From assembly GCA_003228195.2 (NCBI GenBank), contig QGNO01000002.1, positions 86,824 through 150,823 of the forward strand: a DNA stretch of 64,000 bases, given 5' to 3'. The position numbers and the translations under genes are program-made. Below the pieces are notes generated by a model, which saw only the letters and a list, made by a program, of their open reading frames with translations, did no database searches and was not told the DNA's origin. Every line of letters starts with the position of its first letter. Position 1 is the stretch's first letter. The DNA comes from Chloroflexota bacterium. Its GTDB lineage: Bacteria > Chloroflexota > Dehalococcoidia > Lucifugimonadales > QGNO01. Of the stretch, positions 9,650 through 17,213 are shown piece by piece.

Positions 9650-9650
9650 G

Positions 9651-11072
9651 CTACTCCCCTCCAAGAGCACTAAGTAAAGGCTGAAACTTTAGCTCTGTCT
9701 CCTGGAATTCTTTCCTAATATCGGATCCTTCTACGATTCCTGCACCCGCAAACAGGGTAGCTTGGTTGCCTCTAATCAAAGCTGACCTTATGGCAACACT
9801 GAACTCACCATCACCTTTGTGGTCCATCCAACCAACCGGCGCAGCGTACCAACCCCTATCCCCCTCAAGATGTCGGATAAGGTCCAACGCGGTACTGCTA
9901 GGCACACCTCCCAAAGCTGCAGTTGGATGCAACATTTCGACAAGGTCCAAAATGCCTTCTTTATTTTTCAGCCGGCCAGTAAACGAAGTACGTAAGTGTT
10001 GAACATTCTTTAGCTTGATCACAGTGGGTTCTAGTTCCCAATCGAGCTGTTCGCAGCTTTCTCGCAGCACCTCTATTAACATATCCACCACCATTTGGTG
10101 TTCGCGGCGTTCTTTATCGCTTACCAACAGGGCTCTAGCCAGAACTTCGTCTTCCTCACTATTTATTCCTCTTTTAGCTGTTCCAGCCAAACATGAAATA
10201 TCTACAATTCCACTGTTCAAACGAATTAGAGCCTCAGGAGTGGCGCCAATGAAGCAAGATCCAGCAGTTGCATGTGCAAAAACACAACAGTCCGGGTAGG
10301 TCTGAACAAGATTCTGTAGTGCTGCTTCAGCCGAAAAATCACCGTTGCCGACAAGCATCTTTCGACGTGCGAGTACGACTTTACTTAAAAGGCCATTCTC
10401 GATGGAATTCAAAGCCTGCTCTAGCCAACTTTCCCATTCATCATAAGAACCGGAACTAGCATCAACGATTCGCGGCTGGATATACTTGAAAGACTCAGAT
10501 TGACACAAGAATTCGATTTGGCCAATCAAGCCCTGAGCCTGTCTATTTGGATCGGTTTCATCACTAGTCAACACATTCACTGTTACCCAAGCCTCTCCAC
10601 TTGAGAAAGTAAATACGAATTTAGGCAAAATGAATCTTGCATCGTGGAACCCTGACCAAACATTCGATTTTTGGATCCTACTATCAAACCTTATTCCGCC
10701 AATGAAAACTGGACCCTTTAAAGAATCTTCGGGGTGTTCAATTATAGCCAATTCTAATAGGTCGTTGTATTCATCATTGATACTGGTAATAGAGTCTCCA
10801 GAATTTGATACCAGTTCCTTAGTACAACCTATTCCAACTACCCAAATGTCACGGTCTGGCTTAGCCCAAAAAGTTCGCTCGGCCTCAAGCCTCCTGGCCA
10901 TAGCGAAAATGTCTATTGGACCACTAGTGTCCGCAAGGGGAAATGATAAGCTAACCAATACAGTCTTATTTTGAGAACGAGCCGATTGGGAACCTCGCGA
11001 AATCAAATCTGCAAGTTGTTTTTCATAACTCTTCAAGCCCTTTGATTTCGTCAGAAAGTTTTCCATTACCAT
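9651..11072 (-). CDS. menF: Isochorismate synthase
   Basis: Converts chorismate to isochorismate, the first committed step to menaquinone. The 473-residue product has a divergent N-terminal half and a conserved chorismate-binding C-terminal half: KVVLARRKML, TPEALIRL, CLAGTAKRG, EHQMVVDM, LRTSFTGRL, LHPTAALGG and GAGIVEGSD with a following EFQETE. These are the Mg and chorismate site residues of the MenF/EntC/PchA group. Within a men locus MenF is the natural assignment. It begins 4 nt after the tetR stop (ATG at 11072, second ATG two codons later) and abuts menD downstream. Confidence 0.93.
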   Translation of the reverse strand: MVMENFLTKSKGLKSYEKQLADLISRGSQSARSQNKTVLVSLSFPLADTSGPIDIFAMARRLEAERTFWAKPDRDIWVVGIGCTKELVSNSGDSITSINDEYNDLLELAIIEHPEDSLKGPVFIGGIRFDSRIQKSNVWSGFHDARFILPKFVFTFSSGEAWVTVNVLTSDETDPNRQAQGLIGQIEFLCQSESFKYIQPRIVDASSGSYDEWESWLEQALNSIENGLLSKVVLARRKMLVGNGDFSAEAALQNLVQTYPDCCVFAHATAGSCFIGATPEALIRLNSGIVDISCLAGTAKRGINSEEDEVLARALLVSDKERREHQMVVDMLIEVLRESCEQLDWELEPTVIKLKNVQHLRTSFTGRLKNKEGILDLVEMLHPTAALGGVPSSTALDLIRHLEGDRGWYAAPVGWMDHKGDGEFSVAIRSALIRGNQATLFAGAGIVEGSDIRKEFQETELKFQPLLSALGGE

Positions 11073-11076
11073 AAAC

Positions 11077-11694
11077 CTAAGATAATTCTAAATACTGATC
11101 TGGCGCGCCTACACTTCTAAGCAAAGATAAAATCAGCGTATTAGTCGCATCGGTTAAAGGATTAGGTTGTCCGACAATTAACCATCTCATAATGATTTCG
11201 TAAATGGCTCCAAACCACATATGGGCGATCAATTCGGTGTCCTGAGGTTCAATCTGGCCAACGGAAATCGCATTATCCAATTCTATCTTTATGAAAGTTG
11301 AAAATTTCTCACGCATAGGCAGAAACTTCATATCATTGGACTTGCCATGGCCGAGTACGTTTATAAGGAGTACATGCGCTATCTTCCTTCTCTTAGAAAA
11401 CGTACTCAGCAAAGACCCTATTCCTGTTACAACTCTACCTAGAGGAGTTGGTTCGTTTCTAACATTTTTCAGGGTCGCCTTAATAAGTTTTTCACTCATA
11501 CGGTCTACTAGGGCCATAACCATTTTCTCTTTGCTGCTAAAGTGAAAATAGAAACTCCCTTTAGAGGTGCCGGAGACATCTACTATTTCTTGCACGCCTG
11601 CCCCAGTGTAGCCATGTTGAGCAAGTACGTTGACGGCCGCATCCAAAATTCGTTGCCTGGCATTTAGTGGATTGACTAAAGATGATTTTTCCAT
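11077..11694 (-). CDS. TetR/AcrR-family transcriptional regulator
   Basis: About 205 residues with an N-terminal TetR helix-turn-helix: ARQRILDAAVNVLAQHGY, then VQEIVDVSGTSKGSFYFHFSSKEKMV in the canonical positions. The C-terminal ligand/dimer domain is unspecific. An upstream ATG at 11727 would add 11 residues, but those codons are formed by a perfect palindrome that looks like an operator, so ATG 11694 is preferred; neither start has a strong ribosome site. It is the first gene of a tetR-menF-menD-menH run with gaps of 4, 1 and 63-200 nt depending on start. Autoregulation and control of the menFDH genes are therefore likely (inference). The ligand is unknown. Confidence 0.9.
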   Translation of the reverse strand: MEKSSLVNPLNARQRILDAAVNVLAQHGYTGAGVQEIVDVSGTSKGSFYFHFSSKEKMVMALVDRMSEKLIKATLKNVRNEPTPLGRVVTGIGSLLSTFSKRRKIAHVLLINVLGHGKSNDMKFLPMREKFSTFIKIELDNAISVGQIEPQDTELIAHMWFGAIYEIIMRWLIVGQPNPLTDATNTLILSLLRSVGAPDQYLELS

Positions 11695-11701
11695 GATTAA
11701 C

Positions 11702-11715
11702 AGACCGATTGGTCT
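11702..11715. promoter_or_regulatory. Palindromic candidate TetR operator
   Basis: The sequence AGACCGATTGGTCT has perfect 5-nt arms (AGACC/GGTCT) around GATT, 8 nt before the chosen tetR ATG. The AGACC...GGTCT layout and length resemble operators of many TetR/AcrR regulators that control their own promoter. Binding has not been shown. Confidence 0.55.
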
Positions 11716-11762
11716 ATAATTAGCCATTTTCCAACAACGGGATCAGTGTGTCAAATGAATGT

Positions 11763-11786
11763 GGCACAAACTATTAAGTTTGTGCC
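11763..11786. terminator. Perfect 10-bp hairpin between mogA-like gene and tetR
   Basis: GGCACAAACT and AGTTTGTGCC form a perfect stem with the loop ATTA in the gap between the end of the mogA-like gene and tetR. On the minus strand it is not followed by a T run, so it may be a weak or factor-assisted terminator, or a protein-binding site, rather than a classical intrinsic terminator. Confidence 0.45.
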
Positions 11787-11825
11787 CTTATGCAACACCA
11801 TTAACTAGTCTCATTTTCCATTCAC

Positions 11826-12314
11826 TTAGCTGTCATGTGATATTGGAGGGTCCTTGAGTAAACCTAGTGCATGAGGAATAACGGGCATTAATACGTCCAA
11901 GCACTCTTGTACAGCCTTAGGGCTGCCAGGCATATTAATAATCAAAGTATCTTCCCTTACTCCCGCAACCGATCGGCTCAAAACCGATAACGGCGTTATG
12001 TCCATAGTCCGAATTCTCATGGCCTCTGCTATACCCGGTACTTCCCGGTCAATTATCGCGAGGGTCGCCTCAGGAGTAACATCTCTCTTAGTTAAACCAG
12101 TACCCCCTGTAGTTACTATAAGATCTAGATTTTCCGTGTCTACCCAAGTTCTAAGTACTTCCTCAATGACGTGCCGTTCATCTGGCACTACTTCGTATTT
12201 TTCGACAACAAAACCCTTGGAAGAAAATACGTCCATGATAAGAGTCCCACTAGAATCAACGCGGATACCGCGGGATCCCAAATCGCTTGTAGTGAGGACA
12301 CCTAATGTAGGCAT
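11826..12314 (-). CDS. Molybdenum cofactor biosynthesis protein, MogA/MoaB family
   Basis: About 162 residues of the molybdopterin-binding (MoCF) fold, which adenylylates molybdopterin before molybdate insertion. Visible motifs are LGVLTTSDLGSRG, DLIVTTGGTGLTKRDVTPEA (given as the diagnostic GGTG block), PGIAEAMR and LIINMPGSPKAVQE. The frame runs open to 12440, but the added 42 residues are unlike the family; ATG 12314 starts MPTLGVLTT, the expected N-terminus. MogA and MoaB cannot be separated reliably by eye. No other moa/moe gene is nearby. It is divergent from rsmH. Confidence 0.88.
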   Translation of the reverse strand: MPTLGVLTTSDLGSRGIRVDSSGTLIMDVFSSKGFVVEKYEVVPDERHVIEEVLRTWVDTENLDLIVTTGGTGLTKRDVTPEATLAIIDREVPGIAEAMRIRTMDITPLSVLSRSVAGVREDTLIINMPGSPKAVQECLDVLMPVIPHALGLLKDPPISHDS

Positions 12315-12433
12315 ATTGTCGCAATCATAGCATAACTGAAATGATGTTCCGACATAAATACAGAACAGATGTTCGTATTTTGTGCAATTAGGCACTCTGC
12401 CGAGGGATTTTTTACTATTTTCAGCAATACGTA

Positions 12434-12462
12434 TTGACAATATCTTCGTCTAATGGTAAAAA
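12434..12462 (+). promoter_or_regulatory. Sigma-70-type promoter for rsmH-ftsA-ftsZ
   Basis: A perfect TTGACA at 12434-12439 is followed after 17 nt by TAAAAA at 12457-12462. The predicted start is near 12469, giving a leader of about 40 nt before the rsmH ATG. It is the only strong promoter-like pair seen ahead of this plus-strand run. Confidence 0.6.
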
Positions 12463-12510
12463 ACAGCGGAATTAGTAATTTTTAGATTATTTGCTAATTT
12501 CATCATGTAG

Positions 12511-13476
12511 ATGCCTCTAGTTGAATTTGATATGTCAGAACATGAATACCATAAACCAGCCCTAGTGAACGAAGTTATGTCCCTGCTAAACATAAAGCCG
12601 GGGGATAACTGTATAGACGCTACGATAGGTGATGGTGGGCATGCAAAGGCTATTCTTGACGCCAGTGCGCCGAATGGACAATTGCTGGGAATCGATGCGG
12701 ACCCCCAATCCATTCTTCGAGCAAAAAAGCGGTTGACGTCTTATTTCGAAAGAACTCAGTTGGTTAATGACAATTTTTCTAACTTGGAAAGAATCTCAAA
12801 CAATAAATTCAACAATCCTGTCACGAGCATTCTCATAGACCTAGGTTTGGCATCCTGGCATTTCAAATCTGCTAATCGCGGATTCAGTTTCTCGGACGAA
12901 TCGGATCTAGACATGCGCCTCAATCCTAATCAAGATCAATCAGCATCTTACATAGTAAATAACTACTCGCAGAGCGATCTTTCGAACCTTATATACAAAT
13001 ATGGGGAAGAGCCTAAGGCTCGTAGAATAGCCAATTCTATAGTGGAAAATAGACCCGTAGAAACCGCGGCTCAGCTGGCTGATGCCATACAAAAAGTCTC
13101 TCCTCGAAGAGGAAAACGTATTCATCCAGCCACTCGCACATTTCAGGCAATAAGAATGGTAGTGAATCGAGAGTTGGAAGTTTTGGAATCAGTCCTCTTT
13201 CAAGCTGAAAGAGTGCTCGAGAAAGGCGGGAGATTGGCCGTTATTGCCTATCACTCTCTTGAAGACCGAATAGTGAAGTCATTCATGAAACGAGAGTCAC
13301 ATGACTGCCTTTGTGGTCCAGAAATCGCCAGTTGCATCTGCGACCACAAAGCCAAATTAGAGCTATTAACTAAGAAAGTTGTCAAACCTAGCAGAGATGA
13401 AATTTTGTCCAATCCAAATTCGAGGAGCGCGAGACTTAGGACTTGCATAACCCTTGGTACGCTTCCAGAAACTTAA
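12511..13476 (+). CDS. rsmH: 16S rRNA (cytosine-N4)-methyltransferase RsmH
   Basis: S-adenosylmethionine-dependent enzyme (MraW) that methylates C1402 in the ribosomal P site. The 321-residue product is of normal length. It shows HKPALVNEVMSLL, the SAM site DATIGDGGHA and LLGIDADPQS, LIDLGLASWHF, RGFSFSDESDLDMR, TRTFQAIRMVVNRELE and AYHSLEDRIVKSF, in the family order. An in-frame ATG at 12532 is an alternative start; neither has a clear ribosome site. It opens a division cluster, but the next gene is ftsA rather than ftsL, ftsI and the mur genes that usually follow. Confidence 0.96.
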   Translation: MPLVEFDMSEHEYHKPALVNEVMSLLNIKPGDNCIDATIGDGGHAKAILDASAPNGQLLGIDADPQSILRAKKRLTSYFERTQLVNDNFSNLERISNNKFNNPVTSILIDLGLASWHFKSANRGFSFSDESDLDMRLNPNQDQSASYIVNNYSQSDLSNLIYKYGEEPKARRIANSIVENRPVETAAQLADAIQKVSPRRGKRIHPATRTFQAIRMVVNRELEVLESVLFQAERVLEKGGRLAVIAYHSLEDRIVKSFMKRESHDCLCGPEIASCICDHKAKLELLTKKVVKPSRDEILSNPNSRSARLRTCITLGTLPET

Positions 13477-13480
13477 TTTA

Positions 13481-13619
13481 GCCGGTTGAGGGAGGTTGCC
13501 AAAAAATCGGCGCCTTCCACGAACTCAATAACAATTTATATTACGTGTGAGGCAGGCCTTAACAAAAATTAATATAACCGGTCAAACCCTCGTCACAGCA
13601 GTGACCTCTCTCAACCGGT
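13481..13619 (+). promoter_or_regulatory. Structured leader between rsmH and ftsA
   Basis: A 16-nt arm at 13481-13496 is the near-perfect inverted repeat (two differences, one a G-U pair) of 13604-13619. The same 3' arm can instead close a local hairpin with ACCGGT at about 13577-13582, which encloses a perfect GTCAC-AGCA-GTGAC stem at 13592-13605. The two foldings exclude each other, as in an attenuator or a processing site. A separate GGCCC/GGGCC hairpin at 13647-13659 holds the ftsA ribosome site in its loop and 3' arm. Confidence 0.5.
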
Positions 13620-13664
13620 CCAAGAAAACGAGGGGAGTGGCGCATCGGCCCGGAGGGCCAAAAT

Positions 13665-14918
13665 ATGACTAACGGCAACTTATACATGGCCATAGATGTT
13701 GGAACTACTAAGGTCTGTACCCTGATAGCCCAAGTTTCTCCTGATGGAGAGCTGGAGATCATTGGCACAGGCGTAGAGCCGTCCCGTGGCATGAAGAAGG
13801 GCCTAGTTGTCGAGATAGACGAAATGAAACAAGCAGTGGTGAATTCCGTCGCACAAGCCTCAGAGGGCATAGAACGGGATTTGCCAGGCGCTTGCATTGG
13901 GGTAACTGGAGCACACATTATTAGCGTACATACAAGCGCCACGTTGCCGAATCTCAATGGCGATCCAAACAAGGTAATTACTCGAGCAGAAATGGATCGG
14001 GTGATTCAACTGTCGCATCCCAAAGTTAATGCTGGTCAAGAGCTAATTCATGTTATTCCTCAAAACTACATCGTTGACAACGTTGGTGGAGTCCGAAATC
14101 CAGTGGGATTAAAAGGGCACCAACTCACGGTGGAATCACACGCCGTCATAGGTGAAGCGACTTCTTTCGACAATGTAGTGCGTTCTGTAGAAAATTCTCA
14201 GCTCCAAGTCAAGAGCATGGTGCTCGAACCACTTGCCAGTGCTGAAGCAGTCCTGAGCGCCGAAGAAAAAGAGACAGGGGTTGTATTAGTAGATATCGGT
14301 GGAGGTACCGCCGATTTAGCGATATTTATCGGTGGAGCTATGGTGCACACTGCTGTTATCCCAGTTGGAGGATTTCAATTTACAAACGACTTAGTTATAT
14401 CGCTGGGAATCCCTTACGAAGAAGCAGACAAAGCCAAAGTTGCACAAGGCCACGCTATACCAGACGAAGTCGAACCAGATGAGATGGTAGCGGTTAAAGG
14501 TTACGACGAAGAATTGCCTCACATGGTCAGAGCTAGGGACATTAGTAGAATTCTGAACGATAGAACAGATGAACTCTTACGCCTAGTGCTAATGAAAGTA
14601 AAAGAGAGTGGGCTTAGAGTGATGCCCCCCGCAGGAGTGACATTCACTGGCGGAGGAGCGAACTTGAGAGGCTTAGAGGAACTGGCAAGAGACATGTTCC
14701 CTGGACCGGTAAGAATTGCACAACCAAAGGATATTTTGGGGCTTCCTGAAGAACTGAAAAGCCCTACCTATTCAACAAGTATTGGAATCCTATTGTGGGG
14801 AATCCATCACCCCACAGAACAAATAGCCTACCGAGGTATCAATGATAACGGTAGTAATGGTAAAGGTCGGCGCTGGCTGCAGTGGCTAGCACAATTCATC
14901 GGCGCCGCTAGGAATTAA
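13665..14918 (+). CDS. ftsA: Cell division protein FtsA
   Basis: Actin-fold ATPase that anchors FtsZ filaments to the membrane. The 417-residue product has the actin-like phosphate motifs MAIDVGTTKVCTLIAQV and VLVDIGGGTADLAIF, the SHS2/1C region between them, GASGAHII-like text GVTGAHIISVHTS, and the adenosine motif VTFTGGGANLRGLEEL. The last about 15 residues (RRWLQWLAQFIGAARN) form a likely amphipathic membrane-targeting helix, as in other FtsA proteins. GGAGGG lies about 8 nt before the ATG, inside a small hairpin. It is followed by ftsZ after 16 nt. Confidence 0.96.
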   Translation: MTNGNLYMAIDVGTTKVCTLIAQVSPDGELEIIGTGVEPSRGMKKGLVVEIDEMKQAVVNSVAQASEGIERDLPGACIGVTGAHIISVHTSATLPNLNGDPNKVITRAEMDRVIQLSHPKVNAGQELIHVIPQNYIVDNVGGVRNPVGLKGHQLTVESHAVIGEATSFDNVVRSVENSQLQVKSMVLEPLASAEAVLSAEEKETGVVLVDIGGGTADLAIFIGGAMVHTAVIPVGGFQFTNDLVISLGIPYEEADKAKVAQGHAIPDEVEPDEMVAVKGYDEELPHMVRARDISRILNDRTDELLRLVLMKVKESGLRVMPPAGVTFTGGGANLRGLEELARDMFPGPVRIAQPKDILGLPEELKSPTYSTSIGILLWGIHHPTEQIAYRGINDNGSNGKGRRWLQWLAQFIGAARN

Positions 14919-14934
14919 ACCCGAGGAGGGAGTT

Positions 14935-16032
14935 ATGTCTTCTGAAGCTCTTATTGATCATTCTTCTGAGAGAATTGGTCAGGCAATTGTAAAGGTCGTA
15001 GGTATAGGGGGGGGTGGCTGCAACGCCGTAACCCGAATGTACCACGAGCGTATTCTAGGCGTGGAATACATGGCTGTGAATACAGATGCCCAACACCTTA
15101 TGCAATTGGATGTACCTACCAAAATTCGTGTGGGCGACAAATTAACCAGAGGCCTCGGGGTAGGCGGCAATCCAGAGATTGGGCGTGACTCCGCCGAGGA
15201 GAGCCGTGATGAGCTATATGAAGCCACTCGTGGCTCAGATATGGTATTCGTAGCCGCTGGCATGGGTGGCGGCACGGGCACAGGAGCTTGTCCAGTTGTT
15301 GCAGAAATAGCTAAGGAAAGTGGCGCTCTGACTATCGCCGTAGTAACTAAACCTTTCAACTTCGAAGGTCATCGTAGGAAGAAACAAGCCGAGGATGGAA
15401 TCAATTTACTCAGAGACAGAGTTGATTCCTTAATTGTAATTCCGAACGACCGCCTATTGGATATGTGTGAAGAGAATGTAACCACGGAGCAAGCATTTAA
15501 ACTAGCAGATGACGTTCTTAGGCAAGCCGTTCAAGCTATCGCCGAACTAGTGACAATATCTGGGACTATAAATCTGGATTTCGCGGATGTTAAGTCGATA
15601 ATGAGCGGAGCGGGACCAGCCTGGATGGCCATAGGGACCGGAAGCGGCGAAAATCGGGCCGTGGAAGCAGCCCACAACGCTATAAATAGTCCGCTCCTCG
15701 ACGTATCCATAGAAGGCGCGAAGGGAGTATTGCTGAACGTCGCTGGTGGAGCCGACCTTACAATGCATGAAGTTCACAAAGCAGTGAAAGAGATCGAACA
15801 AATTACAGACCCGAACGTCAACCTTATTTTCGGGATGGTCCAGGACTTAAAGCTAGAGGATGAAGTGAAAGTAACGATAATCGCCACCGGGTTTCCCGGA
15901 GTCGATGCGTTCATTCCTGAGGATCAATTAGAACAACTTGTCTTTGATATCGATGGAAAAGATGACCTGGACGTGCCACCCTTTCTGCGAAGACACCCAT
16001 CTTTACGTCGAAGAGGACGACAAGGATTATGA
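14935..16032 (+). CDS. ftsZ: Cell division protein FtsZ
   Basis: Tubulin-like GTPase forming the division ring. The 365-residue product has [17 protein letters not shown]-type N-terminal loop ([13 protein letters not shown]), the tubulin signature [17 protein letters not shown], the T5-T6 region and the synergy-loop segment NLIFG. A C-terminal conserved peptide, [10 protein letters not shown], resembles the FtsA/ZipA-binding tail D-(I/V)-PxFLR, followed by a short basic end. The linker between core and tail is very short. GAGGAGGG precedes the ATG. It is the last gene of the rsmH-ftsA-ftsZ run, before a strong terminator. Confidence 0.98.
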   Translation: MSSEALIDHSSERIGQAIVKVVGIGGGGCNAVTRMYHERILGVEYMAVNTDAQHLMQLDVPTKIRVGDKLTRGLGVGGNPEIGRDSAEESRDELYEATRGSDMVFVAAGMGGGTGTGACPVVAEIAKESGALTIAVVTKPFNFEGHRRKKQAEDGINLLRDRVDSLIVIPNDRLLDMCEENVTTEQAFKLADDVLRQAVQAIAELVTISGTINLDFADVKSIMSGAGPAWMAIGTGSGENRAVEAAHNAINSPLLDVSIEGAKGVLLNVAGGADLTMHEVHKAVKEIEQITDPNVNLIFGMVQDLKLEDEVKVTIIATGFPGVDAFIPEDQLEQLVFDIDGKDDLDVPPFLRRHPSLRRRGRQGL

Positions 16033-16051
16033 GTTGAATTAGTAGAACCTT

Positions 16052-16143
16052 CTCCGGTTGCCCATAACAATATCTGTTTTTTTCAGGGGACATCATTGGC
16101 AAGCCGGAGCTAATTAGGTAGTCTCGGACTCCTCCCCCGAGAC
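16052..16143 (+). other. Two-hairpin structured region downstream of ftsZ
   Basis: CTCCGGTTGCC at 16052-16062 pairs with GGCAA-G-CCGGAG at 16098-16109 (one bulged base), enclosing a loop with a T7 run. A second stem, GTCTCGG (16121-16127) with CCGAGAC (16137-16143), follows. It could be a small RNA or part of the ftsZ 3' UTR. I do not recognise a known RNA family. Confidence 0.35.
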
Positions 16144-16147
16144 AACC

Positions 16148-16194
16148 ATCAAAGAAAACCCGTTAGCTGATATAGCTAACGGGTTTTCTTTGAT
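16148..16194. terminator. Strong bidirectional terminator after ftsZ
   Basis: A 47-nt near-perfect inverted repeat: ATCAAAGAAAACCCGTTAGCT pairs with its complement around the centre GATAT. The A-rich start and T-rich end make it work as an intrinsic terminator in either direction. It closes the rsmH-ftsA-ftsZ unit and separates it from nrdR. (Only 20 bases of the arm are needed to recognise it: the core is AACCCGTTAGCT.). Confidence 0.85.
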
Positions 16195-16248
16195 GTGAAA
16201 CTAGTGAATTTTCACAAATTCAACAAGCGCATTCCATGACCAAATTGC

Positions 16249-16277
16249 TTGACATGCCATGCCTCAAGGTGTATAGA
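16249..16277 (+). promoter_or_regulatory. Consensus sigma-70 promoter upstream of nrdR
   Basis: TTGACA at 16249-16254, 17-nt spacer, TATAGA at 16272-16277, with start expected near 16284. A 20-nt imperfect palindrome (GATCACAAC...GTTGTGGTC) at 16290-16309 lies just past the start site, where a repressor could bind. It does not resemble the known NrdR box. Confidence 0.7.
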
Positions 16278-16371
16278 TAGTACTTGCCTGATCACAACGT
16301 GTTGTGGTCGGTTGTTGGTGGTACCCTACCAGTAGTGTAAATGGGGTTAATTTTGGAGCGAGTGCAGACAA

Positions 16372-16953
16372 ATGCTATGTCCATATTGCGGTCATGACGA
16401 TTCTCATGTCATCGACTCCCGCGATGCTGGAGATGGCATACGTAGACGAAGAGAATGCCTACAGTGCGGCCTGCGCTACACAACGTATGAACGAGTCCAA
16501 ACTACTGCGCTTTCTGTTCTGAAGCGAGACGGGCGTAGGGAAGAATACAACCACGACAAATTACACAACAGCATAATTGTTGCTTGTGCCAAGCGACCGC
16601 TGGCAACCGGGGCCATCGAGAGAATCGAGACAGACATAGAAGAACAGCTTCAAAGTCTGGGGCGAGCGGCCATAAGAAGTTCCGCAATAGGAGAAATGGT
16701 GATGGAGAGATTGCGTTCGTTAGACCGTATAGCGTACATACGTTTTGCGAGCGTCTATCGTGACTTTGATGACTTAGAAACCCTCAGGAGCGAAGTCGAA
16801 GCAATGCTTTCTGCTAGTCAGCCGAGAACTCCCCCAGAAAACCAGGGTACTTTGTTCCCTCTGGAGGAAAATAATCGAGGTAAAAGCCGTCGAGGCAGGC
16901 CGCTGAAGCATCAAAGGAATTTACGAAAGAGATTAAAGCCCAACGTGTCCTAG
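16372..16953 (+). CDS. nrdR: Transcriptional repressor NrdR
   Basis: Zinc-ribbon/ATP-cone repressor of ribonucleotide reductase genes. The N-terminal zinc ribbon has CPYCG and CLQCG with the characteristic RRRRECLQCGLRYTTYER block. The ATP-cone follows (VLKRDGRREEYNHDKL to RIAYIRFASVYRDFDD). The protein is 193 residues against about 150 usually. The extra 40 residues at the C-terminus are polar and end in a basic stretch with an AT-hook-like SRRGRPLKHQR. It lies directly upstream of the class II RNR gene, its expected target. Confidence 0.95.
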   Translation: MLCPYCGHDDSHVIDSRDAGDGIRRRRECLQCGLRYTTYERVQTTALSVLKRDGRREEYNHDKLHNSIIVACAKRPLATGAIERIETDIEEQLQSLGRAAIRSSAIGEMVMERLRSLDRIAYIRFASVYRDFDDLETLRSEVEAMLSASQPRTPPENQGTLFPLEENNRGKSRRGRPLKHQRNLRKRLKPNVS

Positions 16954-17213
16954 CGAAAACTAGCGGCATAAAGACTGACATCCTCAAAAACTGACCGAAA
17001 AATGAAGAAAGTATTACTGGCATTAAATAACAGCAAAGCATTAATATCCAAATGGAACTTGCCGAAGTCAGTGGCATTCAATGTGAGCCCAAGAAATTTT
17101 GCCCTGACGGGTAAAGCAGGTCTTCATCTGAGATAACTCATTTTCATTGAATATGAAGTTCGGCTCCTAGGAAGGGGCATACTGCTGGCATTAGATAGAA
17201 GGAGTTGGTACGA

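Noticed and set aside
16954-17213. Cobalamin riboswitch upstream of the B12-dependent RNR
   Set aside because: CAGTGGC occurs but the sense-strand B12-box GCCACTG and the surrounding core are absent.
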